NCBI GenBank assembly: GCA_965261585.1
Contig: CBDHDN010000057.1
Location: forward strand, 1 to 39,625
Direction: 5' to 3'
From: CBDHDN01 sp965261585
GTDB taxonomy: Bacteria; Pseudomonadota; Alphaproteobacteria; UBA6615
DNA length: 39,625 nucleotides
The notes below the pieces were generated by a model that did not search any database, was not told the DNA's origin, and saw only the letters and a program-made list of their open reading frames with translations. Position numbers and translations under genes: made by a program. Position 1 is the stretch's first letter. Each line of letters begins with the position of its first letter. This document shows, one piece after another, positions 24,128 to 31,536 of this stretch.

Positions 24128-24322
24128 CTAGGGTCGGTTAGACCTCCCGCCGGTTCTATACGAGATACGCCGCCCTTCATCCTCAAACAAGGCAACTCGG
24201 ACGACCCGCTCGGGGAAGCTGGGGGCGTCGAGTTGGACGCTGAGATAATCCCGCGGCTCGTCGCCGTTTGACCGCGCCTTCCAGGCCACGCCGAGTTCGA
24301 CCCTGCCGGAATAGACTCTAAA
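24128..24322 (-). pseudogene. DUF736 family protein, C-terminal fragment only
   Basis: The last 64 or so residues of a DUF736 protein: FRVYSGRVELGVAWKARS, then DYLSVQLDAPSFPERVV and VALFEDEGRR. No start codon: the frame runs directly back into the TAG stop of the antiporter gene, so the 5' part was lost at the junction (24318-24327). DUF736 genes are typical cargo of alphaproteobacterial plasmids and integrative conjugative elements. Its TAG stop overlaps the Fic gene's TAG on the opposite strand (CCTAGG). It marks the right edge of the foreign island. Confidence 0.7.
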
Positions 24323-24327
24323 CTAAA
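24318..24327. repeat. Direct repeat CTAAACTAAA, copy 3
   Basis: Third copy of the 10-bp core, overlapping the stop codon of the antiporter gene and the truncated DUF736 fragment. With copy 1 it brackets everything foreign between the amidotransferase and the antiporter genes. Confidence 0.6.
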
Positions 24328-26014
24328 GGAAGAACAGCAGCAGGAACACGCTGAGCGCCGCGGCGACGAGGAGGATGGTGCTGCCGGTCTCCCAGGTGCG
24401 GGCCAAGTGGCTTCGCGGACCGTAATAAGTGTACACCGTGACGAGCAAGGCCTGCAGGCGCCGCTCGCCGAAGCCGAGCAGACCGGCGCGCAGGTGGCCG
24501 CCGGCGCGCAGCAGGCCGCCGGCAACAACCGGCAGCAGGCGACGGTAGGACCAGTCGCTGTCCAGGTTCGTCGAGCGCAGCTCCGGGGGATAGATGCCGG
24601 TCACCTGCAGCGTCCCGAAGGCGAGCGCCGAGCACAGCAGCAGCTGCAGCTGGGTGATCACGTGGGTCGTCGTGTAGGGCACGAACTCGACGTGATAGGG
24701 CAACAGCGCGAACAGCGGCGCCGGGTAGACGCCGATGCCGATCGACAGCGCCGCCGTGATGCCCATGGCGATCAGCATGTTCCTCGGCGCCTCCTTGACC
24801 CGGATGCCACGGTCATGGGCGAAGAAGGCGAAATACGGGATCTTGATGCCGGAATGGTGGAACACGCCGGCCGAGGCGAACAGCAACACGATGAACGTGA
24901 TCACGTGGCCTTCCTCGGCCGCGGCGGCGAGGATTATCGATTTGGTGACGAAGCCGCTGAACAGCGGGAAGGCGGAGATCGAGGCGGCGCCGACGATACA
25001 GAAGCCGGTCGTCCACGGCATCGACTTGTAGAGGCCGCCGAGCTCCGAGCCCTTGACCGTGCCGACCCGATGCAAGACCGCGCCCATCGACATGAACAGA
25101 AGCGCCTTGTAGAGGATGTGGGCGAAGGCGTGGGCGGCGGCACCGTTGATGCCGGCTTCGGTGCCGAGGCCGATGCCGACGACCATGAAGCCGAGCTGGT
25201 TGTTGAGGCTGTAGGCCAGCACCCGGCGCAGGTCGTTCTCGATAACGGCGTAGAAGATCGGGAACGCCGTCATCAGGGCGCCCAGCGGGATCAGGATCTC
25301 GGTGCCGGGGAAGCCGCGGGCCAGCGCATAGATCGCCAGCTTGGTCGTGAATGCACTCAGGAACACCGTGCCGGTCGGCGTCGACTCCGGATAGGAGTCC
25401 TGCAGCCAGTTGTGCAACAGCGGAAACGCCGCCTTGATGCCGAAGGCGAGGAAGATCAGCGCCTCGCCGGCCCCGTCGAGCCCCATCTTGTCGAACGCCA
25501 ACGAACCCGTCCGGGCGCCGATGATGATGGCGCCGGAGGCCAGCAATACGCCCGAGCCGACCTGGATGATCAGGTAGCGCATGCCGGCGCGGTAGGCCCG
25601 CTCGGTCCGCCGCGCCCAGATCAGGAAGACCGACGAGATCGCGGTGATCTCCCAATAGACGAACAGCGTCACCAGGTCGCCGGCGAACACGGCGCCGATG
25701 GCGCTGCCGACATAGATCATGGCGGCGGTCTGCTGCAGCCGGTCGCGGATGTGCAGGGCGTAGATCGCGGTGAGGAACGCGGCGATGTGGAAGATCACGC
25801 CGAACACGATGGCGAGCCTGTCGACCCGCACCGGTACCAGCTCGTAGGAAAACACCTCGAATTCGCCGTAGGTACCGGTCGCCATCATGAACGTGGCGGC
25901 GAGGCTCGCCGCCGGCAGCGCCAGCATGTAAGCGCCGCATAGGCGGTGCGGCAGCAGCGGGATCAGAACGGCGCCGACGATCAAGAGCGCGCCGGGCGGC
26001 AGACTACCGATCAT
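24323..26014 (-). CDS. MrpD/NuoL-type antiporter subunit of an Mrp-like cation/proton antiporter (third paralogue)
   Basis: Polytopic inner-membrane protein, 563 residues, about 14-16 membrane segments, of the proton-translocating Complex I/Mrp superfamily (proton_antipo_M). Key charged residues are seen in FVYWEITAISSVFLIWARR (Glu) and FGIKAAFPLLHNWLQDSYPESTPTGTVFLSAFTTKLAIY (two Lys). The C-terminal 90 residues (RSTNLDSDWSYRRLLPVVAGG...) form an extra extension with a last hydrophobic helix. It starts inside the end of the small upstream gene (11-bp overlap) and is the last gene of the operon. Its stop lies within a CTAAACTAAA repeat at the edge of the island. Confidence 0.88.
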   Translation of the reverse strand: MIGSLPPGALLIVGAVLIPLLPHRLCGAYMLALPAASLAATFMMATGTYGEFEVFSYELVPVRVDRLAIVFGVIFHIAAFLTAIYALHIRDRLQQTAAMIYVGSAIGAVFAGDLVTLFVYWEITAISSVFLIWARRTERAYRAGMRYLIIQVGSGVLLASGAIIIGARTGSLAFDKMGLDGAGEALIFLAFGIKAAFPLLHNWLQDSYPESTPTGTVFLSAFTTKLAIYALARGFPGTEILIPLGALMTAFPIFYAVIENDLRRVLAYSLNNQLGFMVVGIGLGTEAGINGAAAHAFAHILYKALLFMSMGAVLHRVGTVKGSELGGLYKSMPWTTGFCIVGAASISAFPLFSGFVTKSIILAAAAEEGHVITFIVLLFASAGVFHHSGIKIPYFAFFAHDRGIRVKEAPRNMLIAMGITAALSIGIGVYPAPLFALLPYHVEFVPYTTTHVITQLQLLLCSALAFGTLQVTGIYPPELRSTNLDSDWSYRRLLPVVAGGLLRAGGHLRAGLLGFGERRLQALLVTVYTYYGPRSHLARTWETGSTILLVAAALSVFLLLFFL

Positions 26015-26279
26015 AGTAGTCCTCCGGCTTGATCAGGATCTTGCGCAGGCCCTTGGCCGCCATCACAAGGAAGATCGAGCCGATGAAGCCGAACCAGCCG
26101 AAGAACCCGAACATGCGCTCGAACGCGAACTCGACCTTCTTGACGAACAGCGCGTCGCCCGCGACCAGCGCGATGCACACCGCGACCAGGGCCCAATAGA
26201 CCTTCAGCGCGTTGCGCCGCTCGTCCAGCCAGTAGCGCTTTTCGGGTTTTTGATTGTCGGGTTGCTGCTGCTCAGCCAC
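26004..26279 (-). CDS. Small membrane protein of the Mrp-like operon, unassigned
   Basis: 91 residues, function unknown. Charged N-terminus (MAEQQQPDNQKPEKRYWLDE), then two hydrophobic segments (VYWALVAVCIALVAGDALF and MFGFFGWFGFIGSIFLVMAA) separated by a short basic/acidic loop, and a charged tail ending EDYYDR. It overlaps the start of the third antiporter subunit by 11 bp, so it is surely translated with it. It may be an accessory subunit holding this paralogue to the complex. I do not recognise it as MrpC, F or G. Confidence 0.8.
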   Translation of the reverse strand: MAEQQQPDNQKPEKRYWLDERRNALKVYWALVAVCIALVAGDALFVKKVEFAFERMFGFFGWFGFIGSIFLVMAAKGLRKILIKPEDYYDR

Positions 26280-26463
26280 GAAACCCCCCGATCGTCGTCC
26301 TCGGCCTTGTGCCGAGGACCCATCCTGCGGTCCATGCGAGCGGTGCGAAAGTCGAACGCCACCGGCTCGTCCTCCGTTCCGGGATCATGCGGTGGTGCGC
26401 CATGGGTCCTCGGCACAAGGCCGAGGATGACGGAAGTGGGGATTGCACCGGGGTTGTGTCCAT
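26280..26463. repeat. Palindromic repeat unit inside the Mrp-like operon
   Basis: Two palindromes, CCTCGGCCTTGTGCCGAGG (26298-26316) and CCTCGGCACAAGGCCGAGG (26408-26426), are in inverted orientation about 90 bp apart and flanked by GGACCCAT/ATGGGTCC. They could fold as a large cruciform or transcript hairpin between the second antiporter gene and the 91-residue gene. Same unit as 18918-19031. Confidence 0.7.
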
Positions 26464-27978
26464 CTACAGCGTTATCGGTGTGAGCAGGTCGACGATAGCG
26501 CCGGCGTAGAAGAACAGGACGAAGCAGCCGAGCGCCGTCAGCGACAGCGGCACGACGCAGAACAGAGGCGCTTCCCTGATGCCGCCCGCGGGCGCCGGTT
26601 CGCGGGTCGCCGCCGCGCCGATGGACTGGGGCGCCATGCCCCCCGCTGCCGCGGCCGGATCGGGCACGAAGAACGCGCGCGCGACGATCGGGATGAGATA
26701 GGCGACGTTCAGCATCGAGCTCACGACCAGCGCGGCGACGAAGATCAGCTGGTCGGCCTCCACGGCGCCGAGGATCAAGTGCCATTTGCTCCAGGCGCCA
26801 CCCAGGGGCGGCAGTCCGATGACGCTGAGCGCGCCGATACCGAACGCCGTCATCGTGATCGGCATCTGTCGGCCGATGCCGGCCATGTCGGAGATCTCGG
26901 TCTTGTGGGTGGCGACGTAGATGGCGCCGGCACAGAAGAACAGCGTGATCTTGCCGAACGCGTGCATGGCGACATGCATGCCGCCGCCGAGGATGGCGCT
27001 TGGGTTGGCCAGGCTGGCGGCGAGCACGACGAAGGCCAGGTTGCTGACCGTCGAATAGGCGAGCCGCGCCTTCAGATTGTCCTTGGTCATGGCGACCAGC
27101 GAGGCGCCTAGCAACGTCGCCGCGGCGATGTAGGCCAGCCACTCCGCCGCCGACATCGACGACAACAGGTCGATGCCGAAGATGTAGACCGCGACTTTGA
27201 GCACCGCGAACACCCCGGCCTTGACCACGGCAACGGCGTGCAACAGCGCGCTGACCGGCGTCGGCGCCACCATCGCCGCCGGCAGCCAGCGGTGGATCGG
27301 CATCAGCGCCGCCTTGCCGATGCCGAACATGTAGAGGAACAACAGGACGCCGACCCATGGCCCGTCGGCCTTCTGGGCGAGGATGCCGCCCGGCGTGAAC
27401 GCGACCGTGCCGGTAGCCTGCCAGGTCCAGATCATCGCCAGCATCAGCAAGCCGATCGAGGTCGCCATCAGGATGCCGACATAGGTGCGGCCGGCCTTGA
27501 GCGCCTTGTCGTCGCCGTAGTGGGTCACCAGGGGATAGGTGCTGAGTGTCAGCAGCTCGTAGAAGACGAACAGTGTCAGCATGTTGCCGGCGAACGCGAC
27601 GCCCATGGTCGAGGCCAGCGCCAGCGCGAAATAGGTGTAGTAGCGGGTCTGGTTGGCGGCGTCGGTGCCGCGCATGTAGCCGATGGAATAGGCCGAGTTG
27701 AGGATCCACAGGCCCGACGCGACCAGCGCGAACAGCATACCCAGGGGCTCGACCTCGAAGACCAGCGCGAGGCCCGGCAGCATCTCGACGACCGTAACGC
27801 CCGGCCGGTTGCCGCCGAATACGCCGGGCAACAGGGTCAGCACATTGGCGAACAGGACAACAGCCGTGACCAGAGTCACGGTCTCGCGCAGGTTGGGGCG
27901 GCGCCCGGTCGCGACGATCAGCGCCGCGCCGACCAGCGGCACCGCAAGGGCCATCAGGATCGCCGTCGCCGGGTCCAT
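26464..27978 (-). CDS. MrpD-type antiporter subunit (second paralogue)
   Basis: Inner-membrane proton/cation translocation subunit, 504 residues. TM glutamate region LFVFYELLTLSTYPLVTHY; lysine regions FGIGKAALMPIHRWLPAAMVAPTPVSALLHAVAVVKAGVF and AMTKDNLKARLAYSTVSNL. I chose the ATG at 27978 (MDPATAILMALAVPLVGAAL), which overlaps the stop of the preceding gene (TGATG); a longer upstream reading in this frame is antisense-like noise over the neighbouring gene. The C-terminal part has a soluble Pro/Ala loop (VPDPAAAAGGMAPQSIGAA) before a last helix. Confidence 0.9.
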   Translation of the reverse strand: MDPATAILMALAVPLVGAALIVATGRRPNLRETVTLVTAVVLFANVLTLLPGVFGGNRPGVTVVEMLPGLALVFEVEPLGMLFALVASGLWILNSAYSIGYMRGTDAANQTRYYTYFALALASTMGVAFAGNMLTLFVFYELLTLSTYPLVTHYGDDKALKAGRTYVGILMATSIGLLMLAMIWTWQATGTVAFTPGGILAQKADGPWVGVLLFLYMFGIGKAALMPIHRWLPAAMVAPTPVSALLHAVAVVKAGVFAVLKVAVYIFGIDLLSSMSAAEWLAYIAAATLLGASLVAMTKDNLKARLAYSTVSNLAFVVLAASLANPSAILGGGMHVAMHAFGKITLFFCAGAIYVATHKTEISDMAGIGRQMPITMTAFGIGALSVIGLPPLGGAWSKWHLILGAVEADQLIFVAALVVSSMLNVAYLIPIVARAFFVPDPAAAAGGMAPQSIGAAATREPAPAGGIREAPLFCVVPLSLTALGCFVLFFYAGAIVDLLTPITL

Positions 27979-29453
27979 CAGAGACCACCGAGCAGCAGCC
28001 CGGCGGCGCCCCGCGCGGTGGCCACCGTCAGGCCCGGGTTGATGCCGAAATAGACGTTCGCGGCCGCGAGCAGCCAGACCGGCACGAGCATCGCCGCCGG
28101 CGCCTCGCCGATCGCCGGGGCATCGGCGGCCGGGCTGCGGAAGTACGCGACCTCGACGACGCGCCAGACATAGACCATGGCCAATAGCGAGCTGAGCAGC
28201 ACGAGCACGGCGACGAGCCACCAGCCCGTCTCGAGCGCCGCCTGGATCAGCACCCACTTGCTGACGAAGCCGACGGTCAGCGGCACGCCGATGAGGCTCA
28301 GCCCGCCGACGACGAACGCCCCCATGGTCCACGGCATGCGCCGGCCGAGCCCGGCCATGTTCTCCAGCTGGACCGAGCCGATGCGGTAGAACACGCAGCC
28401 CATGACCAGGAACAGCACGCTCTTCATCAGTGCGTGGTTGAACAGGTGCAGCACCGTCGCGGTGATCCCGGTCGCCGTGACGAAGCTGATGCCGAGCACC
28501 ATGTAGCCGATCTGGGCCAGGCTGGAATAGGCAAGCAGGCGCTTCACGTTGGTCTGGAAGATCGCCACCGTCGACGCCGCGAACATGGCGATCACCGCCA
28601 GCACCAACAGGGCCTTGTCGACCGGCAGGGCCGCGAAGATGTCGGCGCCGAACACCGTGAAGACGATGCGCAGCAGCACGTAGATCGCGACCTTCGTTGC
28701 CGTCGCCGCGAGCAGCGCCGAGACGACCGACGGCGCGTAGGTGTAGGCGTTGGGCAACCAGAAATGCAGCGGGAACATCGCCAGCTTGAGGCCGATGCCG
28801 ACGACGATGAAGGCGAGCGCCGCCAGGACCGTGCTGGTACCGGCGACCGCCGGCAGCCGCGCCGCCAAGTCGGCGATGTTGAGCGTGCCGGTCATCATGT
28901 ACAGCATGCCGATGCCGATGACGTAGAACGTCGCGCCGACCGTACCCATGACCAGGTACTGGAACGCGGCCGTGAGCGCCCGCCGGTCGCGCCCCAGGCT
29001 GACCAGCACATAAGACGACAGCGACGAGATCTCGAGGAAGACGAACAGGTTGAAGACGTCGCCGGTAATGGCGATGCCCAGCATGCCCGCCAGGTTGAGC
29101 AGGTACATGGCGTGGAACAGGAACGTCCGCTCCGGCGCGATTTCGGCCGCGACGCTGGGCGACGCGTACAGCATCACCGCGCTGCCGACGCCGGCGACGA
29201 TGACGAGCATGAAGGCGCTGAGCGTATCGACCCGGTACTCGATGCCCCACGGCGCCGCCCAGTCGCCCAGCGCGTAGGAGATCGGCCCGCTGGCCTGGAC
29301 CTGAAACAGCAGGGCGACGGCGATTGCCAGTGTCGCCAGGCTGACGGCGAGCGCAATCAGCCAGGTCAACCGGGCCCATGGCAGGGCGACGCACACCGGC
29401 GCCGCGATCAGCGGGACGACGACCTGCAGGATCGGGAACTGGGCGAGGCTCAC
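27978..29453 (-). CDS. MrpD-type antiporter subunit (first paralogue)
   Basis: 491-residue polytopic membrane protein of the MrpD/NuoN group. TM glutamate DVFNLFVFLEISSLSSYVL; lysines in GLKLAMFPLHFWLPNAYTYAPS, LLAATATKVAIYVLL and QTNVKRLLAYSSLAQIGYMVLG. The start is GTG at 29453, overlapping the MrpC stop by 4 bp (GTGA). It is the closest of the three paralogues to canonical MrpD by its place directly after MrpC. It belongs to the Mrp-like complex exchanging Na+ or K+ for protons. Confidence 0.9.
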   Translation of the reverse strand: MSLAQFPILQVVVPLIAAPVCVALPWARLTWLIALAVSLATLAIAVALLFQVQASGPISYALGDWAAPWGIEYRVDTLSAFMLVIVAGVGSAVMLYASPSVAAEIAPERTFLFHAMYLLNLAGMLGIAITGDVFNLFVFLEISSLSSYVLVSLGRDRRALTAAFQYLVMGTVGATFYVIGIGMLYMMTGTLNIADLAARLPAVAGTSTVLAALAFIVVGIGLKLAMFPLHFWLPNAYTYAPSVVSALLAATATKVAIYVLLRIVFTVFGADIFAALPVDKALLVLAVIAMFAASTVAIFQTNVKRLLAYSSLAQIGYMVLGISFVTATGITATVLHLFNHALMKSVLFLVMGCVFYRIGSVQLENMAGLGRRMPWTMGAFVVGGLSLIGVPLTVGFVSKWVLIQAALETGWWLVAVLVLLSSLLAMVYVWRVVEVAYFRSPAADAPAIGEAPAAMLVPVWLLAAANVYFGINPGLTVATARGAAGLLLGGL

Positions 29454-29821
29454 GATTGCTCTGCTTCGGCCGCGCCGGTTTCGATGGCGCGGATCTCGCT
29501 TTCGTCGACGGTCCCGTAGGCCTCCTTGATGCGTATGATCAGCGCCAGGCCGAGCGCCGTCGTCGCCACGCCGACGACGATGGCGGTGAGGATCAGGACG
29601 TGCGGCAGCGGGTTGGAGAAGTTGCCGAGGCCCTCGCCCAGGATCGGCGCCGTGCCGCCGCTCACCTTGGCCATCGAGATATAGAAGATGAACACCGAGA
29701 CCTGGAAGATGTTCAGGCCGATCACCTTCTTGATCATGTTCTCGTGGGCAATGACGGCATAGAAGCCGGTCATCATCAGGACGACCACGATCCAGTAGTT
29801 GAGCAGGCCCGGAAACGTCAT
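29450..29821 (-). CDS. MrpC/NuoK-like subunit of the Mrp-like antiporter
   Basis: 123 residues with three hydrophobic helices, the NuoK/MrpC pattern. LNYWIVVVLMMTGFYAVIAH, NMIKKVIGLNIFQVSVFIFY and PLPHVLILTAIVVGVATTALGLAL match the family. The ATG at 29821 (MTFPGLLNYW) is the natural start; upstream in-frame codons lie in repeat DNA. The 3' end overlaps the first MrpD gene. Confidence 0.9.
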   Translation of the reverse strand: MTFPGLLNYWIVVVLMMTGFYAVIAHENMIKKVIGLNIFQVSVFIFYISMAKVSGGTAPILGEGLGNFSNPLPHVLILTAIVVGVATTALGLALIIRIKEAYGTVDESEIRAIETGAAEAEQS

Positions 29822-30101
29822 CGCGCGGCCGTCATTGCAGCGGTCGCTGCACGCCCACGGCTGTTCGGTTTGGCGAAGGCCCCACTGCAAGCGTCATCCC
29901 CGGGCTTGACCCGGGGATCCGTGACCCGTACCCGCCCTGTCCTGCAATCCGTTGAGTGGGTCCTCGGCACAAGGCCGAGGATGACGATATTGGGGGTCGC
30001 GTGGCTTCTTCCCACGCTGTGCCACGGCGATCGCCGGGCCGCGCTGGATTGCCGGGTCGAGCCCGGCAATGACGATTTTGGGCGCGCCACGGTCGACGCC
30101 A
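29822..30101. repeat. Intergenic repeat block inside the Mrp-like operon
   Basis: 280 bp between mrpB- and mrpC-like genes holding three different palindromes in series: CCCCGGGCTTGACCCGGGG (29898-29916), CCTCGGCACAAGGCCGAGG (29963-29981) and GCCGGGTCGAGCCCGGC (30051-30067), each near an ATGACG motif. No gene seen. It may lower or process read-through between the two halves of the operon. Confidence 0.7.
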
Positions 30102-30518
30102 TCACAGGTCCTGGCCGGCGAAGATGAGGAACACGGTGATCATCGCCGAGGCGACGGTCAGGCCGACGCCGAACTCGATCAGGTTGATGCCGAGTTCCTG
30201 GCCGACATGGGCGTCATGCGCCAGCACCGAGTAGTTCAGGTAATTGCCGCCCTTGACCAACCCGGCGACGCCGACGCCGGCGAACAGCAGAACGCCGCCG
30301 GCCAGCGTCGTCCGCACGACCCCCGGCGGCGCCACCCGGCGGGCGTTGCGCACGCCGAAGATCAGCGCATAGAGGATGAAACCGGAGGCGAAGATGACGC
30401 CGGCCTGGAAGCCGCCGCCGGGCCCGAAATCGCCATGGAACTGGACGTAGAGCGCGAACAGGAAGATCAGCGGCATCAGCAGCTTGGTGACGACGCGAAC
30501 GACGGAGTGCTGGTTCAC
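30102..30518 (-). CDS. MrpB-like subunit of the Mrp-like antiporter
   Basis: 138 residues, four hydrophobic helices. VTKLLMPLIFLFALYVQFHG, DFGPGGGFQAGVIFASGFIL and LAGGVLLFAGVGVAGLVKGG are typical of MnhB/MrpB, including the HG(D)xGPGGGFQ motif. The GTG start (30518) overlaps the TGA of the preceding gene (GTGA). Membrane subunit; role in assembly and ion path per family knowledge. Confidence 0.92.
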   Translation of the reverse strand: MNQHSVVRVVTKLLMPLIFLFALYVQFHGDFGPGGGFQAGVIFASGFILYALIFGVRNARRVAPPGVVRTTLAGGVLLFAGVGVAGLVKGGNYLNYSVLAHDAHVGQELGINLIEFGVGLTVASAMITVFLIFAGQDL

Positions 30519-31084
30519 GGGTTGTCTCCCAGCTCGACCTCGCGCTGCGCCGCGGCCCCCGTGGCCCGGCGCGCCGCGCCGACGCGCCGCCGCCGGCCGC
30601 GGCCGAGCAGCAGCATGACGCCGATCGCGGCGGTGAAGATCACCGTGACCTCGCCCAGGGTGTCGTAGCCGCGATAGCTCGCCAGCACCGAGGTGACGAC
30701 GTTGGGGATGCCGATCTCCTCACCCGAGTCGTTGAGGTAGCGCGGCGCGACGTGGCCGTGGATCGGCGCGTTTGGGTCGCCGAAGCGCGGCATGTCGAGG
30801 GTCGCGACGATCAGCCCGGCGCCGGTGACGACGACGACCGCGAGCGGCAACAGGCGGATCCGAACCGGGCGCTCCTTGCTGTGTACGAGGGCAAGCGTGC
30901 CGAGGAACAGCACGACGGTGATGCCGGCGCCGACCGCGGCCTCGGTGAAGGCGACGTCGACGGCGTCGAGCACGACGAGCAGCCCCGCCGTCAGCAGGCT
31001 GAAAATGCCCATCAGCATTACGGACGCGAACAGGTTGCGCACGGCGACCACGGCGATCGCGGTGGCGGCCAGGAACACGAGCAA
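30515..31084 (-). CDS. MrpA C-terminal-like subunit (MbhD/DUF4040 plus MbhE-like domains)
   Basis: About 190 residues. The first half has NLFASVMLMGIFSLLTAGLL, LDAVDVAFTEAAVGAGITVV and LFLGTLAL, the DUF4040/MbhD signature with its conserved Glu. The second half, with IGIPNVVTSVLASYRGYDTL and GEVTVIFTAAIGVMLLLGRG, matches the MrpA C-terminal/MbhE part. In classical Mrp systems these domains are fused to the end of the large MrpA; here they stand alone. The start is unclear: TTG at 31084 is possible, while homology (ENLIDVVLLVF) seems to continue upstream across the MrpG stop without a good start codon. The basic tail GRGRRRRVGAARRATG is cytoplasmic-like. Confidence 0.85.
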   Translation of the reverse strand: MLVFLAATAIAVVAVRNLFASVMLMGIFSLLTAGLLVVLDAVDVAFTEAAVGAGITVVLFLGTLALVHSKERPVRIRLLPLAVVVVTGAGLIVATLDMPRFGDPNAPIHGHVAPRYLNDSGEEIGIPNVVTSVLASYRGYDTLGEVTVIFTAAIGVMLLLGRGRRRRVGAARRATGAAAQREVELGDNP

Positions 31085-31095
31085 GACGACGTCGA

Positions 31096-31536
31096 TCAGA
31101 TTTTCGATGGGGCTGGCTCCTCTGGCTCCTCGGGCCGCGGCTCCTCGGGCCGCGGCTCCTCGGGCTGCGGCTCCTCGGGCTGCGGCTCCTCGGGCTGCGG
31201 CTCTTGGGGCGGTGCCTCCGGTGGCTCACGGGCGGCGCCGCGCAGCAGCGGTACCAGCCCGCTGCCGAGCGCCGCCTGCGCCAGGGCATGGGTCGCCGTC
31301 GGGCCGGTGAAGAACAGGAACAGGACGACCAGCACGAGCTTGAATGCAACCAGGGTGAAGCCGGCCTGAACGATCAGGCCGAGCACCAGCAAGCCGGCGC
31401 CGGCCGTGTCGGTGATGCCGGCCGCGTGCTGCCGCGTGAAGAAATCGGGCATGCGGATCATGCCGATGGCGCCGATGACGATGAAGGCACCGCCGCCGAC
31501 GATCAGGACCCAGCTGACGGCATCGGCGACGGTCAC
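31096..31536 (-). CDS. MrpG-like subunit with a Pro-Glu repeat tail
   Basis: 146 residues. The first 95 or so form the usual three-helix MrpG core (VLIVGGGAFIVIGAIGMIRM, PDFFTRQHAAGITDTAGAGL, LVLVVLFLFFTGPTATHAL). A hydrophilic tail follows, built of PQPEE/PRPEE pentapeptides and ending EEPAPSKI. The tail is encoded by 15-bp tandem repeats. Most MrpG proteins end soon after the FTGPTATHALA motif. The GTG start (31536) overlaps the MrpF stop; the stop is 11 bp before the next start. Confidence 0.9.
   Translation of the reverse strand: MTVADAVSWVLIVGGGAFIVIGAIGMIRMPDFFTRQHAAGITDTAGAGLLVLGLIVQAGFTLVAFKLVLVVLFLFFTGPTATHALAQAALGSGLVPLLRGAAREPPEAPPQEPQPEEPQPEEPQPEEPRPEEPRPEEPEEPAPSKI
31118..31206. 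repeat. 15-bp tandem repeat encoding the MrpG tail
   Basis: About five copies of GGCTCCTCGGGCYGC on the plus strand (two with C, three with T at the variable base), bordered by degenerate copies. It encodes Pro-Gln/Arg-Pro-Glu-Glu units in the MrpG-like protein. Unit length is a multiple of three, so copy-number change keeps the frame. Confidence 0.85.

Larger units (their letters stand above)
21888..24131 (+). pseudogene. 'Mobile mystery protein B': Fic domain protein, interrupted by an IS1380 element
   Basis: Fic-fold protein of about 200 residues. The 5' part runs QFDAPDDATPLEPEERQGLL...HVKLFGDVWAWAGNYPRT and contains the Fic motif HPFPNGNGRTTR, with Asn in the position usually acidic. 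At SLIDAS the IS1380 element is inserted. Removing it and one CTAG copy restores SLIDASETRARYIAALRVADDHD...LLRFARS and a stop at 24129-24131. The frame follows directly on the mobile mystery A stop, but the expected ATG reads ACG (21888). The C-terminal helix is thus separated and the product presumably non-functional. Confidence 0.82.

Noticed and set aside
26464..29394. A single very long open frame of 976 codons on the minus strand
   Set aside because: Only the part from 27978 down has membrane-protein sequence; the upstream half is an Arg/Asp-rich shadow of the overlapping first MrpD gene in another frame.
31118..31206. Short regular repeats that might be a CRISPR array
   Set aside because: The 15-bp units are directly contiguous with no unique spacers and lie inside the MrpG reading frame as PQPEE codons.
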